From positions 36,496 to 100,495 of the forward strand of contig NZ_BNBC01000028.1 of assembly GCF_014654675.1 (NCBI RefSeq): DNA of 64,000 nucleotides, given 5' to 3'. The translations under genes were made by a program, and so were the position numbers. The notes beneath the pieces were generated by a model. That model was not told where the DNA came from, did no database searches, and saw nothing but the letters and a program-made list of their open reading frames with translations. Shown piece after piece: positions 40,287 to 50,384 of this stretch (its first letter is position 1; every line of letters starts with the position of its first letter). Origin of the DNA: Streptomyces spiralis. GTDB lineage: Bacteria > Actinomycetota > Actinomycetes > Streptomycetales > Streptomycetaceae.

Positions 40287-40532
40287 ATGGTTGCTACCCC
40301 CAGTAGCCGAATCGTCTGTGAGGCCGCGCTCGGGGCAGTGATCGACGGAGGTAGCTGAACGATGAAGCCCCCCGGTTCACATGCGCCCCAGAGATGCGCA
40401 TGCCGCGCTTTACCATTCCCATAATTCAAAGCAACGTCAAGGCCGTTGCGTACGTGATGTCCGGGTACGCGCTCTATGCGAGGCGAAGAGCAATGTGAGC
40501 GTGATGCAAAACCCGGACTTCCGGGAACGAAA

Positions 40533-40567
40533 AAGGCAACTGCCGCCCCGGAGGCGGCAGTTGCCTT
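40533..40567 (-). terminator. terminator of prfB
   Basis: AAGGCAACTGCCGCC pairs with its complement (40553-40567) around 5 bases, 11 bp after the prfB stop; on the minus strand it is followed by TTTTTCGTTC. A classical intrinsic terminator. Confidence 0.9.
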
Positions 40568-40577
40568 GTCGACTAAG

Positions 40578-41693
40578 TTACTTCGCAGCCTGCTCCTGCT
40601 GCTTGCGCCAGCGAATTCCGGCCTCCAGGAACCCGTCGATCTCGCCGTTGAACACGGCCTCCGGGTTGCCGACCTCGAACTCGGTGCGCAGGTCCTTGAC
40701 CATCTGGTACGGGTGCAGGACGTAGGAGCGCATCTGGTTGCCCCAGGAGTTTCCGCCCTCGCCCTTGAGGGCGTCCATCTTGGCCTGCTCCTCCTGACGG
40801 CGCCGCTCCAGCAGCTTGGCCTGGAGGACGTTCATCGCCGTGGCCTTGTTCTGGATCTGGGAGCGCTCGTTCTGGCAGGAGACGACGATGCCGCTGGGCA
40901 GGTGGGTGATGCGGACCGCGGAGTCGGTCGTGTTCACGCCCTGGCCGCCGGGGCCCGAGGACCGGTAGACGTCGATGCGCAGCTCGGACTCGTCGATCTC
41001 GACGTGGTCGGACTGCTCGACGACCGGGAGGATCTCCACACCGGCGAAGGAGGTCTGCCGCCGCCCCTGGTTGTCGAAGGGCGAGATGCGGACGAGCCGG
41101 TGGGTGCCCTGCTCGACGGAGAGGGTGCCGTAGGCGTAGGGCACCTGCACCGCGAAGGTGGTCGACTTGATGCCGGCCTCTTCCGCGTACGACGTCTCGT
41201 AGACCTCGGTCTTGTAGCCGTGCTGCTCGGCCCAGCGCAGGTACATGCGCTGCAGCCGCTCGGCGAAGTCGGCGGCGTCCACGCCACCGGCCTCGGCGCG
41301 GATGTTGACGAGGGCCTCGCGCGCGTCGTACTCGCCCGAGAGGAGGGTGCGGACCTCCATCTCGTCCAGCGCCTTCCTGACCGCGGTCAGCTCGGCCTCG
41401 GCCTCGGCGCGGGTGTCCGAGTCGTCCTCGGCCTCGGCGAGCTCGAACAGCACGGCGAGATCATCGATCCGTCCGCGCAGCGCCTCCGCCTTCCTGACCT
41501 CGGCCTGGAGGTGGGACAGCTTGCTGGTGATCTTCTGCGCCTCGTCCGGGTTGTCCCACAGGGACGGCGCGGCCGCCTGCTCCTCGAGCACGGCGATGTC
41601 TGCCCTCATCTTGTCGAGGTCCAGAACGGCCTCGATCGACTCCATGGTCGAGGAGAGGGACTTGAGCTCTTCGGATACATCGACGACTGCCAC
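40578..41693 (-). CDS. prfB: peptide chain release factor 2
   Basis: A 371-residue release factor for UGA and UAA codons. It has the RF2 tripeptide SPF (RISPFDNQGRRQTSF) and the GGQ motif (SSGPGGQGVNTTDSAVR) that triggers peptide release. Unlike many bacterial prfB genes there is no in-frame UGA near residue 25, so the programmed frameshift is absent, as known in actinomycetes. GTG 41693 is chosen; the longer frame has no family similarity. Confidence 0.95.
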   Translation of the reverse strand: MAVVDVSEELKSLSSTMESIEAVLDLDKMRADIAVLEEQAAAPSLWDNPDEAQKITSKLSHLQAEVRKAEALRGRIDDLAVLFELAEAEDDSDTRAEAEAELTAVRKALDEMEVRTLLSGEYDAREALVNIRAEAGGVDAADFAERLQRMYLRWAEQHGYKTEVYETSYAEEAGIKSTTFAVQVPYAYGTLSVEQGTHRLVRISPFDNQGRRQTSFAGVEILPVVEQSDHVEIDESELRIDVYRSSGPGGQGVNTTDSAVRITHLPSGIVVSCQNERSQIQNKATAMNVLQAKLLERRRQEEQAKMDALKGEGGNSWGNQMRSYVLHPYQMVKDLRTEFEVGNPEAVFNGEIDGFLEAGIRWRKQQEQAAK

Positions 41694-41745
41694 GCATCCA
41701 GCGTAACGGCTCCGCCAAGCGTGGATGGCCGAGCGGTGACGGCCG

Positions 41746-42993
41746 TCACGGCGTGGAGGGCGCCGAGTGCCGCGTGTCCTGAGGCTCGCTCGCCGGGGCG
41801 TCGCCGGACGTTGCCCACCAGGCACCGGCGCCGACGGCCGCGACGAGCACCAGACCCGCCACGCTCAGCGTGATCCGCCGCCGGCGGGCCGCGGCGCGGT
41901 TGCGGGCGGATCCGGGGCGGGGCGCGCCGGGCGTACGCGGAGCGCGCGCCGTGCCGTGCGCGCCGCCGGCCAGCTCGTCCGGGGCGGGGACCCGCATCGA
42001 GGTGTGCGTGTCCCGGTTGGAGTCCGGCCTGGCGCCGGGCACCAGGGGCACCGCTCCCCGGCGTGGCGCGCCGTCCCCGCCGGGCGCCGGGGTCCGCTCG
42101 GGCAGCTCCTCCCGCGGCTCCTGGGCCGGGTCGGTGTCGTCCGGTTCGTCCACGTCCAGGGGCGGCATGCCGGTGAGCATCGGCAGCAGCTCCCTCAGCC
42201 GCGCCGCCAGCTCGGAGGCGCGCAGCCGGGACGCCGGTGCCTTGGCCAGGCACTGCACGATCAGCTGCCACAGCTCGTCGGGGATGCCGGGCAGCGGGAC
42301 CACCGTCTCCGTGACGTGCCGGCGCAGCACCGCGCCGGGGTGCCCGCCGCCGAACGGGGTGAACCCGGCCAGCAGCTCGTACAGCACGGTGGCCAGGGCG
42401 TAGATGTCCACCGCCGCCCGCGGGGGCAGGCCCTCCACGATCTCCGGGGCCAGATAGTCCGGGGTGCCGATGATCTTCGTGGCGCGGGTCCGCTTCGGAG
42501 AGTCGATGAGTTTGGCCACACCGAAGTCCGTCAGCAGCGCCGGGTGGGCCCCGCCCGGGCCGAGCGGGCCCTGCATGTCCAGCAGCACGTTCTCCGGCTT
42601 GACGTCCCGGTGCACGACTCCGGCCGCGTGCGCCGCGGCCAGCCCGTCCGCCACGTCGGCCACGATGGCCACCGCCGCCTCGGGCGCCAGCCGCCGCTCC
42701 CGCTCCAGGCGGGTGCGCAGGTCCGTGCCGCGGACCAGGTCCATGACCAGGGCGAGGTCGTTGCCGTCGACGACCAGGTCCCGTACGGAGACGACGTTCG
42801 GGTGCTCCAGGCCCAGCAGCGCGGTCCGCTCCTGCACGAAGCGGCCCACGAGCTCCTGGTCGGACGCCAGGTCCTCGCGCAGCAGCTTGATCGCGACGGG
42901 CCCGTCCGGCCCCTCGCCGAGCCACACCGTGCCGGCGCTGCCCCGCCCCAGGATCTGGTTCGCGGTGTACCGGCTGCCGATCTTCCGTGCCAA
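41746..42993 (-). CDS. pkaB: membrane Ser/Thr protein kinase PkaB
   Basis: A 415-residue eukaryotic-type kinase. The Gly loop is LGRGSAGTVW, the Lys strand VAIKLLRED, the catalytic loop VHRDVKPENVLLD, then LTDFGVAKL and GTPDYLAPE. A Pro/Arg-rich linker leads to one transmembrane helix (ITLSVAGLVLVAAVGAGAWW) near residue 380 and a short extracellular tail. TTG 42993 is the only in-frame start giving the family N-terminus. Length and neighbours match pkaB (about 417 residues) beside pkaA in S. coelicolor. Confidence 0.9.
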   Translation of the reverse strand: MARKIGSRYTANQILGRGSAGTVWLGEGPDGPVAIKLLREDLASDQELVGRFVQERTALLGLEHPNVVSVRDLVVDGNDLALVMDLVRGTDLRTRLERERRLAPEAAVAIVADVADGLAAAHAAGVVHRDVKPENVLLDMQGPLGPGGAHPALLTDFGVAKLIDSPKRTRATKIIGTPDYLAPEIVEGLPPRAAVDIYALATVLYELLAGFTPFGGGHPGAVLRRHVTETVVPLPGIPDELWQLIVQCLAKAPASRLRASELAARLRELLPMLTGMPPLDVDEPDDTDPAQEPREELPERTPAPGGDGAPRRGAVPLVPGARPDSNRDTHTSMRVPAPDELAGGAHGTARAPRTPGAPRPGSARNRAAARRRRITLSVAGLVLVAAVGAGAWWATSGDAPASEPQDTRHSAPSTP

Positions 42994-43165
42994 GACTGCT
43001 CCTACAGACGCGTGTTGTCGCCAAAACTACGCGTCCGCGGAGCCAACCTTCACCGCGGAGACGGAAATCACCCGCCCGGTGTCGACAAATCTCCAGACTC
43101 ACGTGCCGCGGCGTGGATCCGAAGGGACTCCGGTCCGGCGGCCCCGCGATCCGGCGGCCCGCCCG

Positions 43166-44860
43166 TCAGCTGCCGCTGCCGCCCAGGTCCTTGATCCAGC
43201 CGACCGCCTCGCCGACCCACGAGCTCAGCTGGTCCCAGTAGCCCTTGCCGGTGCCGATCCACTCCTGCAACGGGCTCAGCTCCCAGACCAGCCAGCTCGC
43301 GACGAACAGGATGAGGATCGTGAACAGGCATCCCTTGAGGCAGCCGAGCCCGGGGATCTTCATGGGGTTCGCGCTGCGCTGCCGGGGCGCGCGCGGCTCG
43401 CGCGCCGGGCGCTGGGGCTCCGGGGCGGGCGGCGCGTACCGCTGGGGCTGCTGCGCCTGCCGGTGCTGCGGCGCCGGGGCGTACTGCTGGGGCTGCGGCT
43501 GGGCGTAGCGGGGCTGCTGCTGCGGATGGCCGTAGCCGGGCTGCGGCTGCTGCTGCGGCCGGGCGACCTGTCGCTGGGGGCGGCGGCGCAGCGGGTCCTC
43601 GCTCGGGTCGAGGTACTGGATCTGCGTCTGCTCGTTGCGGTCGCGGGCCGCGCGCAGCTGGGACTGCCAGGGGTGCGGCTGCTCGGGCTGCTGCCCCTGC
43701 TGTGCCTGGGGCCCGCCGCCCTGCTGTCCCTGCGGCATCGGCGGCATCATGCGGGTGGGGTCGGCCGCGCCGTGAGGCAGGACGGTGGTGGGGTCGGCGG
43801 CGCCGGCCGGGCCGCCGGTGTGCGGCAGGACGCTGGTGGCGCCGTTCGGGTCGTACGCCGGCACGCCCGGCGCACCGTGCGGCAGCACCTGGGTCGGGTC
43901 GGCCGCGCCGGGCACACCGGGGGTGTCCGCGGCGGGCACGGTCGCGGGCGCCGGGTCGGGGGCCAGCAGGGCACCGACGCCCTCGGCGGCGGCGATCTGC
44001 GCGGCGTTGGCGTGCACGCCCACGCCCTCGGCGACGACCCGCAGGCCGCGGGCGAGGTTCACGGCGCTGGGCCGCTCGTCCGGGTTCTTGCGCAGGCAGC
44101 GTTCTATGACCGTCCACAGCGGGTCGGGGACCGTGGACGGGCGGCGCGGCTCGGCGCTCAGGTGCTGGTGCAGGACCTCCAGCGCGGAGCCGCCGCCGAA
44201 CGGCGGGCGGCCGGTGACCAGCTCGTACAGCAGGATGCCGGCGCCGTAGATGTCCACGGCGGAGGTCTGCGGACGGCCCTCGGCGGACTCGGGCGCCACG
44301 TAGGCGGGGGTGCCGACGAACTCGTGGGTGCGGGTCAGGCCGGGCGAGTCCGCCAGACGGGCGATGCCGAAGTCGGTGAGCATCGGGTGCATCTCGCCGC
44401 CGTCCTGCTTGAGCAGGACGTTCGCCGGCTTCAGGTCGCGGTGGACCACCCCGTCGGCGTGGCTGGCGGCGAGCGCGTCGGCGATCTGCGCGGTGAGCAG
44501 CGCGGCGGCGACCGGGGTGAGGGGGCCGTTCTCGCGCAGGTAGCGGTGCAGGTCGGGGCCGTCGACGAGGTCCATGACCAGCGCCAGCAGATCGCCCTCG
44601 ACCACCAGGTCGCGGACCCGGACGATGTTCGGATGGGTGAGCCGGAGCAGCACGGAGCGCTCCCGCAGGAACCGCATGACGACGTCGGCGTCGTTGGCGA
44701 GCTCTTCCTTGAGGACCTTGATCGCCACGGTCTCGCCGGGCTGGCCGGGCACGGCCGCCTCGGCGCCCGCGGCCTCGCGCTGGCGGGCTCGCCAGACGGT
44801 CCCGGTGGCACCGCGTCCGAGCGGCTCCTCCAGGAGGTACTTGCTGCCTACCGGCCGCAC
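43166..44860 (-). CDS. pkaA: membrane Ser/Thr protein kinase PkaA
   Basis: A 564-residue kinase. Kinase motifs: LGRGATGTVW, VAIKVLKEEL, VHRDLKPANVLL, LTDFGIARL, GTPAYVAPESAEG. A ~200-residue linker rich in Pro and Gln with repeats of DPTQVLPHG-like and QPQQQP units leads to a transmembrane helix (LFTILILFVASWLVW) near residue 515. GTG 44860 has GGGAGCG upstream. The linker has Thr-rich ADPT repeats that could be autophosphorylated. The divergent FHA/FtsK gene suggests a phosphothreonine-reading partner. Confidence 0.9.
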   Translation of the reverse strand: MRPVGSKYLLEEPLGRGATGTVWRARQREAAGAEAAVPGQPGETVAIKVLKEELANDADVVMRFLRERSVLLRLTHPNIVRVRDLVVEGDLLALVMDLVDGPDLHRYLRENGPLTPVAAALLTAQIADALAASHADGVVHRDLKPANVLLKQDGGEMHPMLTDFGIARLADSPGLTRTHEFVGTPAYVAPESAEGRPQTSAVDIYGAGILLYELVTGRPPFGGGSALEVLHQHLSAEPRRPSTVPDPLWTVIERCLRKNPDERPSAVNLARGLRVVAEGVGVHANAAQIAAAEGVGALLAPDPAPATVPAADTPGVPGAADPTQVLPHGAPGVPAYDPNGATSVLPHTGGPAGAADPTTVLPHGAADPTRMMPPMPQGQQGGGPQAQQGQQPEQPHPWQSQLRAARDRNEQTQIQYLDPSEDPLRRRPQRQVARPQQQPQPGYGHPQQQPRYAQPQPQQYAPAPQHRQAQQPQRYAPPAPEPQRPAREPRAPRQRSANPMKIPGLGCLKGCLFTILILFVASWLVWELSPLQEWIGTGKGYWDQLSSWVGEAVGWIKDLGGSGS

Positions 44861-45283
44861 GTCATGCGCTCCCTGCTGCTTGCTTGCCTGGTCCCCCGCG
44901 CCTTCTGGGACAGGGCCCAGGGCCTGCCGCGGGTGTTCCGACCCACTGTAGTGCCGCTCCTCGCCTTCCCCACGGCTGTTCCGGAGCGACGTACGCGGCC
45001 ACATACGCAGGAGGTGCCGTACATGTTCGACGGTAAGACGCTCGACTCGGGTCGGTTGGTTGCCCGCGCACGGACGTGACCGATCTCAAGCGGGCCCGAA
45101 GCGGTCATTCACCGGGCACCGGCCAGGCACTTTTGGGGGCAGAGCCGACCAATCAAGATCACTTGCCGTGGGACGGCGGGCGTGTTGTCGGTGGCAGGTG
45201 CGAGGATGCCTCCAGTGACTGGCCGACGTGCTCGTGTGGGGTGGGGGGAGTCCGCGCCCGCGCAGAAGGGACCGCTGACGCCG

Positions 45284-48200
45284 ATGCAGATCCGGCTGAC
45301 CGTCGTAGACCCGCTGGGCCCGCCTGCGGCGGCCGGGGGCCGCGCCGCGAGCCGCGACGTGCTGGTCACGGCGCCCGCGGGGACCGCCCTGGCCGCGGTG
45401 GCGTCGGCGCTGGCCGCTGCGGTCGCCGGGGACGGCGGAGCGGCGTCCGAGCGGTCCGGCCCGGAGCGTGGTGCGGCCGGGCGCGACCGGAGCGGATCGG
45501 AGCGGTCCGGCCGGGAGCCCGGTACCGGGCCCGTGGTGCTCTACGCGGGAGTCGAGCGGCTCGACGCCCAGCGCTGCACGCTCGGCGAGCCGCCGCTGCT
45601 GGACGGCGCCGTGCTGTCCCTGGGCGCCCCCGCCGCGCCGGAGCCGCACCCCGAGCTCGACGAGGCCCCGACCCAGCTGCACGTGGTCGCGGGGCCGGAC
45701 GCGGGCGGCGTCCATCTGCTGCACGGCGGGCAGATCGTCGTCGGCCGGTCCGCCGACGCCGACGTCCCGCTCGACGACCCCGACGTCTCCCGGTTGCACT
45801 GCGCGGTGACGGTCTCCGCCGACGGCCGCGTCTCGGTCGCCGACCTGGCCTCCACCAACGGCACCGTGCTGGACGGCAGGCCCGTGGGCTCCCGCCCGGT
45901 CCGGTTCGCCCCGGGCGCCCTGCTGCGCATCGGCGAGTCGGCCCTGCGTCTGACCCCGGCCGCCGGCCCGTCCGCGCGCGTGGCGACGGCACCGGACGGC
46001 GAGGGGCATGTGCGGGTCTCCGGCGGCGAGGGCGCCGCGCCGGGTGGGGCGGGTGAAGGGGGTACGGCGGCGCACGCGCGCGTGCCCGACTCCGCAGGCG
46101 GTACGGGCACGCAAACGGCAACAGCAACAGGCTTCGGTACGGGCACGGCCTTCGGCACAGGCACAGGCGCCGACACGGCCTTCGGCACGGGTACGGCCCC
46201 GGGCGTGGGCGTGGGCGTCGGCGCGGACCCGGAGGCCCGGGAGGCGCGCGAGCACGAGCCGGTCGAGCCCCTCGTCCCCACGCAGGGCCGCGCCCCGTGG
46301 CTCGAGAGCCACGGCGGCGGGCCGACCCACGCGGAAGGGTTCGCCGGCGACCTCGACGGCGCCGGCGAGCGCGGCGGGCGCAAAGGGACTCCCGTGCGGG
46401 GCACCGACGTACCGCAGGGCGTGCGCAGGCGCGGCGGGATCGGTGCGTGGGCGCGCCGCCTGGCCGGTGGGCGCGGTGACACTGCGGCGGCCCACCGCGG
46501 GGCGTACGACGAGGGCACGGCGGCCCACGCGTCCGCGCGGCACACGTCCGAGGCGTACGCGGCAACGCGTCTGCCGGAGACCTGGCCGGACCCGGCGGCG
46601 CTGCTGCTGACGGCCCTGGGGCCGGGTCCGCGGCTGTGGGAGCGCGGACCGGGGCACCCGGAGGCGCTCACGGTCCGGCTCGGCACGGCCGACCGCCCCG
46701 CCCCCGACGACTCGGGTCGGCTGCTGCCCGCGGTGCCGGTGACCACCGGCCTGCGCGAGGTGGGCGCGCTCGGCCTGGCCGGACCGCGCGAGCGCCTGTC
46801 CGGGCTGGCTCGCGCGGTACTGGCCCAGCTGGCCGCGCTGCACTCCCCCGACACCCTCGAGATCGTCCTGATCAGCGCGGACCGCGCCCGCCCGCTCCAG
46901 GAGCGCACCGTCGAGTGGTCCTGGCTCGGCTGGCTCCCCCATGTGCGGCCGGGCCACGGCCAGGACTGCCGGCTGCTTCTGGCCTACGACCGCGACCAGG
47001 CCACGGCCCGCACGGACGAGCTCCTGCGCCGCCTGGAGGACCACCTCGCCGAGAGCCGGGAACCCGCCGGATCCGCACCCGGACCCACAGGTGCTGGCCG
47101 GCGCCCCTCCTGGGCCCGGGACGACGACGGTCCGGACGGACCCGGCTTTCCGGGGCCGTACACCGTGGTCGTCGTGGACGGCGACCCGGGCGGTGCCGCG
47201 GTGCGGGAGGCGGTGGCGCGGCTGGCGCACGAGGGTTCCCGGGCGGGGATCCACGTCGTGTGCCTCGCCGAGACGTCGCCCGCCTCGCCCGCGTCCCCGG
47301 TGACGGAGACGTACGAGGCGGCCCTCGCGGTCTCGCCGGTGTTCGGCGAGTGCGGGGCCGTGGCGCTGCTCAGCGGCGACGTGGCGACGGCACTGCGGCT
47401 GATGCGTGTCGCGCGGTCCGGCGGGCAGGGGCAGGGTCCCGTGGGTCCCGACACCGTCGCCGGGGTCGACGCGGTGTCCCTGCCGTGGGCCGAGCGGTTC
47501 GCGCGGGCGCTGGCGCCGCTGAGGACGGCGGCGGACGGCGCCGGTGGCGACCGGACCGCGCGGCTGTCGGTGCCGCTGCCGCTGTCGGCACGGCTGCTGG
47601 ACGAGCTGGGGCTGGCCCGGGCCACCCCGGCGTCGCTCCAGGCGCGCTGGGCGGACGCGGCCGACGACGCCAGATCCCTCGGCGGGCGCGCGTGGGTGAT
47701 ACTCGGCGCCGGTCCGCGCGGCCCGGTCTGCGCGGACCTCGTGGCCGACGGGCCGCATCTGCTGGTCGAGGGACCGGCGGGCAGCGGCCGTACGGAGCTG
47801 CTGCGGTCCGCCGTGGCCTCGCTCGCCGCCGCCGAGCGCCCGGACCGCCTCGGCATCGTGCTGCTGGACGGCCGGGACGACGCCGGCGCGGGCCACGGGC
47901 ACGGCGAGGGCCTGCGGGTCTGTACGGACGTACCGCACGTCACCACCCACCTGACCGCCAACGATCCCGTGCGGATGCGGGAGTTCGCCCAGTCGCTCAG
48001 CGCGGAGCTGAAGCGGCGGGCCGAGCTGCTGGGGCTGGCCGACTTCACCGAGTGGCACGCCCGGCGCGAGGTGTCCGGCCGGATCGTCGCCCAGCGCACG
48101 GGACCGGGCCGCACCGCGGCGGCCGACCCTGCGGCGACCGGCACGGGGACGCCCGGCCCGGGGGCCGCCGATCTGGACGCCCCGCCCAGTTCCACCCTGC

Positions 48201-48760
48201 GGCTGCGGCCCGCGGCGGCACGGGCGCGCGGCGAGGCGGCGCCGCCGCCGCTGCCCCGGCTGGTCGTGGTCGTCGACGACCTGGACGCCCTGGTCTCCCC
48301 CGCGCTGGGGTCGCCCGGGCGGCCCGCCGCCGGGTCCGTGATCCGGGCGCTGGAGGCGGTGGCGCGGGAGGGCGAGCGGCTCGGCGTGCACCTGGTGGCG
48401 GCGACCGCGCCCGGAGGCCGTACGGCACAGACGGAGCCGGCCCGCCGTGCCGCGCTGCGGGTCACGCTGGACGCCCCGGCCTCCGGCCCGGACGAACCGG
48501 CGCCGGGGCGCGGCCGGTTGACGGGCGCGGACGGCCGGGTGACCCCGTTCCAGGGCGGCCGGGTCACGGGCCGCATCCCCCGGACGGCGACCCAGCGGCC
48601 CACGGTCGTCCCCCTGGAGTGGCAGCGCATGGGCGATCCGCCCACCCGTCGCTCGGTCCGGGAGCTGGGCAACGGCCCGACGGACCTGGCCCTGCTGGCC
48701 AGCGCGCTGGAGCGGGCCGCGCGGGAGGTGTCGGCCGCCGAGGTCCCGTCCCTGCTCTGA
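45284..48760 (+). CDS. large FHA domain / FtsK-SpoIIIE-like protein with degenerate P-loop
   Basis: An 1158-residue protein related to the EssC/EccC ATPases of type VII secretion. An FHA domain lies at ~residues 145-195 (VVGRSADADVPLDD, SRLHC, STNGT). A Gly/Thr-rich low-complexity region follows. At ~540 the EssC-like module WSWLGWLPHVRPG is seen. The FtsK domain has Walker A GPAGSGRTELL (~828) with Arg replacing the usual Lys, and Walker B LVVVVDDLDAL (~992). No transmembrane helix is obvious. It is divergent from pkaA. ATG 45284 is chosen; the AGAAGGG upstream is slightly far. No WXG100 genes are adjacent. Confidence 0.78.
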   Translation: MQIRLTVVDPLGPPAAAGGRAASRDVLVTAPAGTALAAVASALAAAVAGDGGAASERSGPERGAAGRDRSGSERSGREPGTGPVVLYAGVERLDAQRCTLGEPPLLDGAVLSLGAPAAPEPHPELDEAPTQLHVVAGPDAGGVHLLHGGQIVVGRSADADVPLDDPDVSRLHCAVTVSADGRVSVADLASTNGTVLDGRPVGSRPVRFAPGALLRIGESALRLTPAAGPSARVATAPDGEGHVRVSGGEGAAPGGAGEGGTAAHARVPDSAGGTGTQTATATGFGTGTAFGTGTGADTAFGTGTAPGVGVGVGADPEAREAREHEPVEPLVPTQGRAPWLESHGGGPTHAEGFAGDLDGAGERGGRKGTPVRGTDVPQGVRRRGGIGAWARRLAGGRGDTAAAHRGAYDEGTAAHASARHTSEAYAATRLPETWPDPAALLLTALGPGPRLWERGPGHPEALTVRLGTADRPAPDDSGRLLPAVPVTTGLREVGALGLAGPRERLSGLARAVLAQLAALHSPDTLEIVLISADRARPLQERTVEWSWLGWLPHVRPGHGQDCRLLLAYDRDQATARTDELLRRLEDHLAESREPAGSAPGPTGAGRRPSWARDDDGPDGPGFPGPYTVVVVDGDPGGAAVREAVARLAHEGSRAGIHVVCLAETSPASPASPVTETYEAALAVSPVFGECGAVALLSGDVATALRLMRVARSGGQGQGPVGPDTVAGVDAVSLPWAERFARALAPLRTAADGAGGDRTARLSVPLPLSARLLDELGLARATPASLQARWADAADDARSLGGRAWVILGAGPRGPVCADLVADGPHLLVEGPAGSGRTELLRSAVASLAAAERPDRLGIVLLDGRDDAGAGHGHGEGLRVCTDVPHVTTHLTANDPVRMREFAQSLSAELKRRAELLGLADFTEWHARREVSGRIVAQRTGPGRTAAADPAATGTGTPGPGAADLDAPPSSTLRLRPAAARARGEAAPPPLPRLVVVVDDLDALVSPALGSPGRPAAGSVIRALEAVAREGERLGVHLVAATAPGGRTAQTEPARRAALRVTLDAPASGPDEPAPGRGRLTGADGRVTPFQGGRVTGRIPRTATQRPTVVPLEWQRMGDPPTRRSVRELGNGPTDLALLASALERAAREVSAAEVPSLL

Positions 48761-48817
48761 CCCACGCCCCTGCCGTCCTGCCTGACTTACCGTCACGACG
48801 AGGTCACGATCTTCCGG

Positions 48818-48823
48818 TTGACA
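48818..48823 (+). promoter_or_regulatory. possible -35 element of the sugar ABC operon
   Basis: A perfect TTGACA about 100 bp upstream of the binding-protein gene. No convincing -10 hexamer is at 16-18 bp spacing, so support is weak. Confidence 0.3.
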
Positions 48824-48923
48824 CTGTGGGCGCTCTTGCCGACTCCCGGGCCCCGGCGTAGACCAGAGCGCACGGGACAGGACAGCGCTGGGACGTTCGA
48901 CGAGGACGAAGAACGGGGCAGTG

Positions 48924-50342
48924 ATGCGCAGCACGAGCAGCACCATCCGGACACACGGGGCCGCCGGTTCCACCAGGGCGACCAGGGCCGCGGCGGCTCT
49001 CGCCGCGGGAGCACTGGCTCTCTCCCTTGCCGCGTGCGGCGGCTCGGACAACGACAAGAAGAGCGGCGACGACCACAGCGGCGGAGCCACCGGCGGCACG
49101 GGAGGCGGCACCACCGTCACCCTCCCGAAGCTGGACGGCCAGACTTTGGAGGTCGCCGCCGTCTGGACCGGCGGGGAGCAGAAGAACTTCAAGAAGGTGC
49201 TCGCGGAGTTCACCAAGCGCACGGGCGCCAAGGTCACCTTCGTCCCCGCCCAGGACCCGATCATCAACTTCCTCGGTTCGAAGATCGCGGGCGGGCAGCC
49301 GCCGGACGTGGCGCTGCTGCCGCAGCCGGGCGCCATCAAGCAGGCCGTGGACAAGGGCTGGGCCAAGCCGCTCGGCCCGGAGGCGCAGGCGCAGCTCGCC
49401 AAGAACTACTCGCAGGGCTGGCAGGACATCGGCAAGGTCGGCGGCAAGCAGTACGGCGCCTACTACAAGGCCGCCAACAAGTCGCTGATCTGGTACAACG
49501 CGAAGGTCTTCGAGAACGCGGGCGCGAGCGAGCCCAAGACCTGGAAGGACCTGCTGGCCACCGCGCAGACGGTCTACGACTCCGGTGTCACCCCGTTCTC
49601 CGTGGGCGGCGCCGACGGCTGGACCCTCACCGACTGGTTCGAGAACATCTATCTCTCCCAGGCGGGCCCGGAGAAGTACGACCAGCTCGCCCAGCACAAG
49701 ATCAAGTGGACGGATCCGTCGGTCAAGCAGGCTCTGACCACCCTCGCGCAGATCTGGTCCAAGAAGGACTACGTCGCGGGCGGCGCGAAGGGCGCGCTCC
49801 AGACGGAGTTCCCGGTCTCCGTCACGCAGACCTTCACCGGCGGCGACCAGCCGAAGGCCGGCATGGTCTTCGAGGGCGACTTCGCGCAGGTCAACATCGG
49901 CGAGACCAAGGCGAAGGTGGGCACGGACGCCAAGGTGTTCCCGTTCCCGGCGGTCGGTTCCAGCGCGCCCGTCGTCTCCGGCGGTGACGCGGCGGTGATC
50001 CTGAAGGACTCCAAGGCGGCGCAGGCGCTGGTGACGTTCCTGGCCTCGTCCGACGCGGCCACGATCCAGGCGAAGCTCGGCGGTTACCTGTCCCCGAACA
50101 AGAACGTGCCGAACTCGGCGTACCCGAACGAGGTGCAGCGCAAGATCGCCCAGGCGCTGATCGCGTCCGGCGACGACTTCCGCTTCGACATGTCGGACCA
50201 GGCCCCGCAGGCGTTCGGCGGCACGCCCGGCAAGGGCGAGTGGAAGGACCTCCAGGACTTCCTGAAGAACCCCTCGGACGTCGCGGGCACCCAGGCGAAG
50301 CTGGAGAAGGACGCGGCGGCGGCGTACGGCAGCGGGAGCTGA
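48924..50342 (+). CDS. carbohydrate ABC transporter, substrate-binding lipoprotein
   Basis: A 472-residue family-1 solute-binding protein. The signal peptide ends in the lipobox LSLAACGG, so it is lipid-anchored outside the membrane. The mature protein begins with a Ser/Gly/Thr linker and has typical segments PDVALLPQPGAIKQAV and FGGTPGKGEWKDLQDF. ATG 48924 directly follows an in-frame GTG; either could be used. It is the first of three genes; the ATPase is absent, and the shared MsiK-type ATPase elsewhere probably serves. The sugar cannot be inferred. Confidence 0.9.
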   Translation: MRSTSSTIRTHGAAGSTRATRAAAALAAGALALSLAACGGSDNDKKSGDDHSGGATGGTGGGTTVTLPKLDGQTLEVAAVWTGGEQKNFKKVLAEFTKRTGAKVTFVPAQDPIINFLGSKIAGGQPPDVALLPQPGAIKQAVDKGWAKPLGPEAQAQLAKNYSQGWQDIGKVGGKQYGAYYKAANKSLIWYNAKVFENAGASEPKTWKDLLATAQTVYDSGVTPFSVGGADGWTLTDWFENIYLSQAGPEKYDQLAQHKIKWTDPSVKQALTTLAQIWSKKDYVAGGAKGALQTEFPVSVTQTFTGGDQPKAGMVFEGDFAQVNIGETKAKVGTDAKVFPFPAVGSSAPVVSGGDAAVILKDSKAAQALVTFLASSDAATIQAKLGGYLSPNKNVPNSAYPNEVQRKIAQALIASGDDFRFDMSDQAPQAFGGTPGKGEWKDLQDFLKNPSDVAGTQAKLEKDAAAAYGSGS

Positions 50343-50384
50343 TGGGCCGATGACCGCTCGCACCCACCGAGGAGGGGGCCGGCG

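Noticed and set aside
41600..41693. Programmed frameshift in prfB
   Set aside because: No in-frame UGA is present; the frame is continuous.
45086..49402. 1438-residue minus-strand open frame
   Set aside because: A shadow of the FHA/FtsK and binding-protein genes caused by high third-position G+C; no domain in it.
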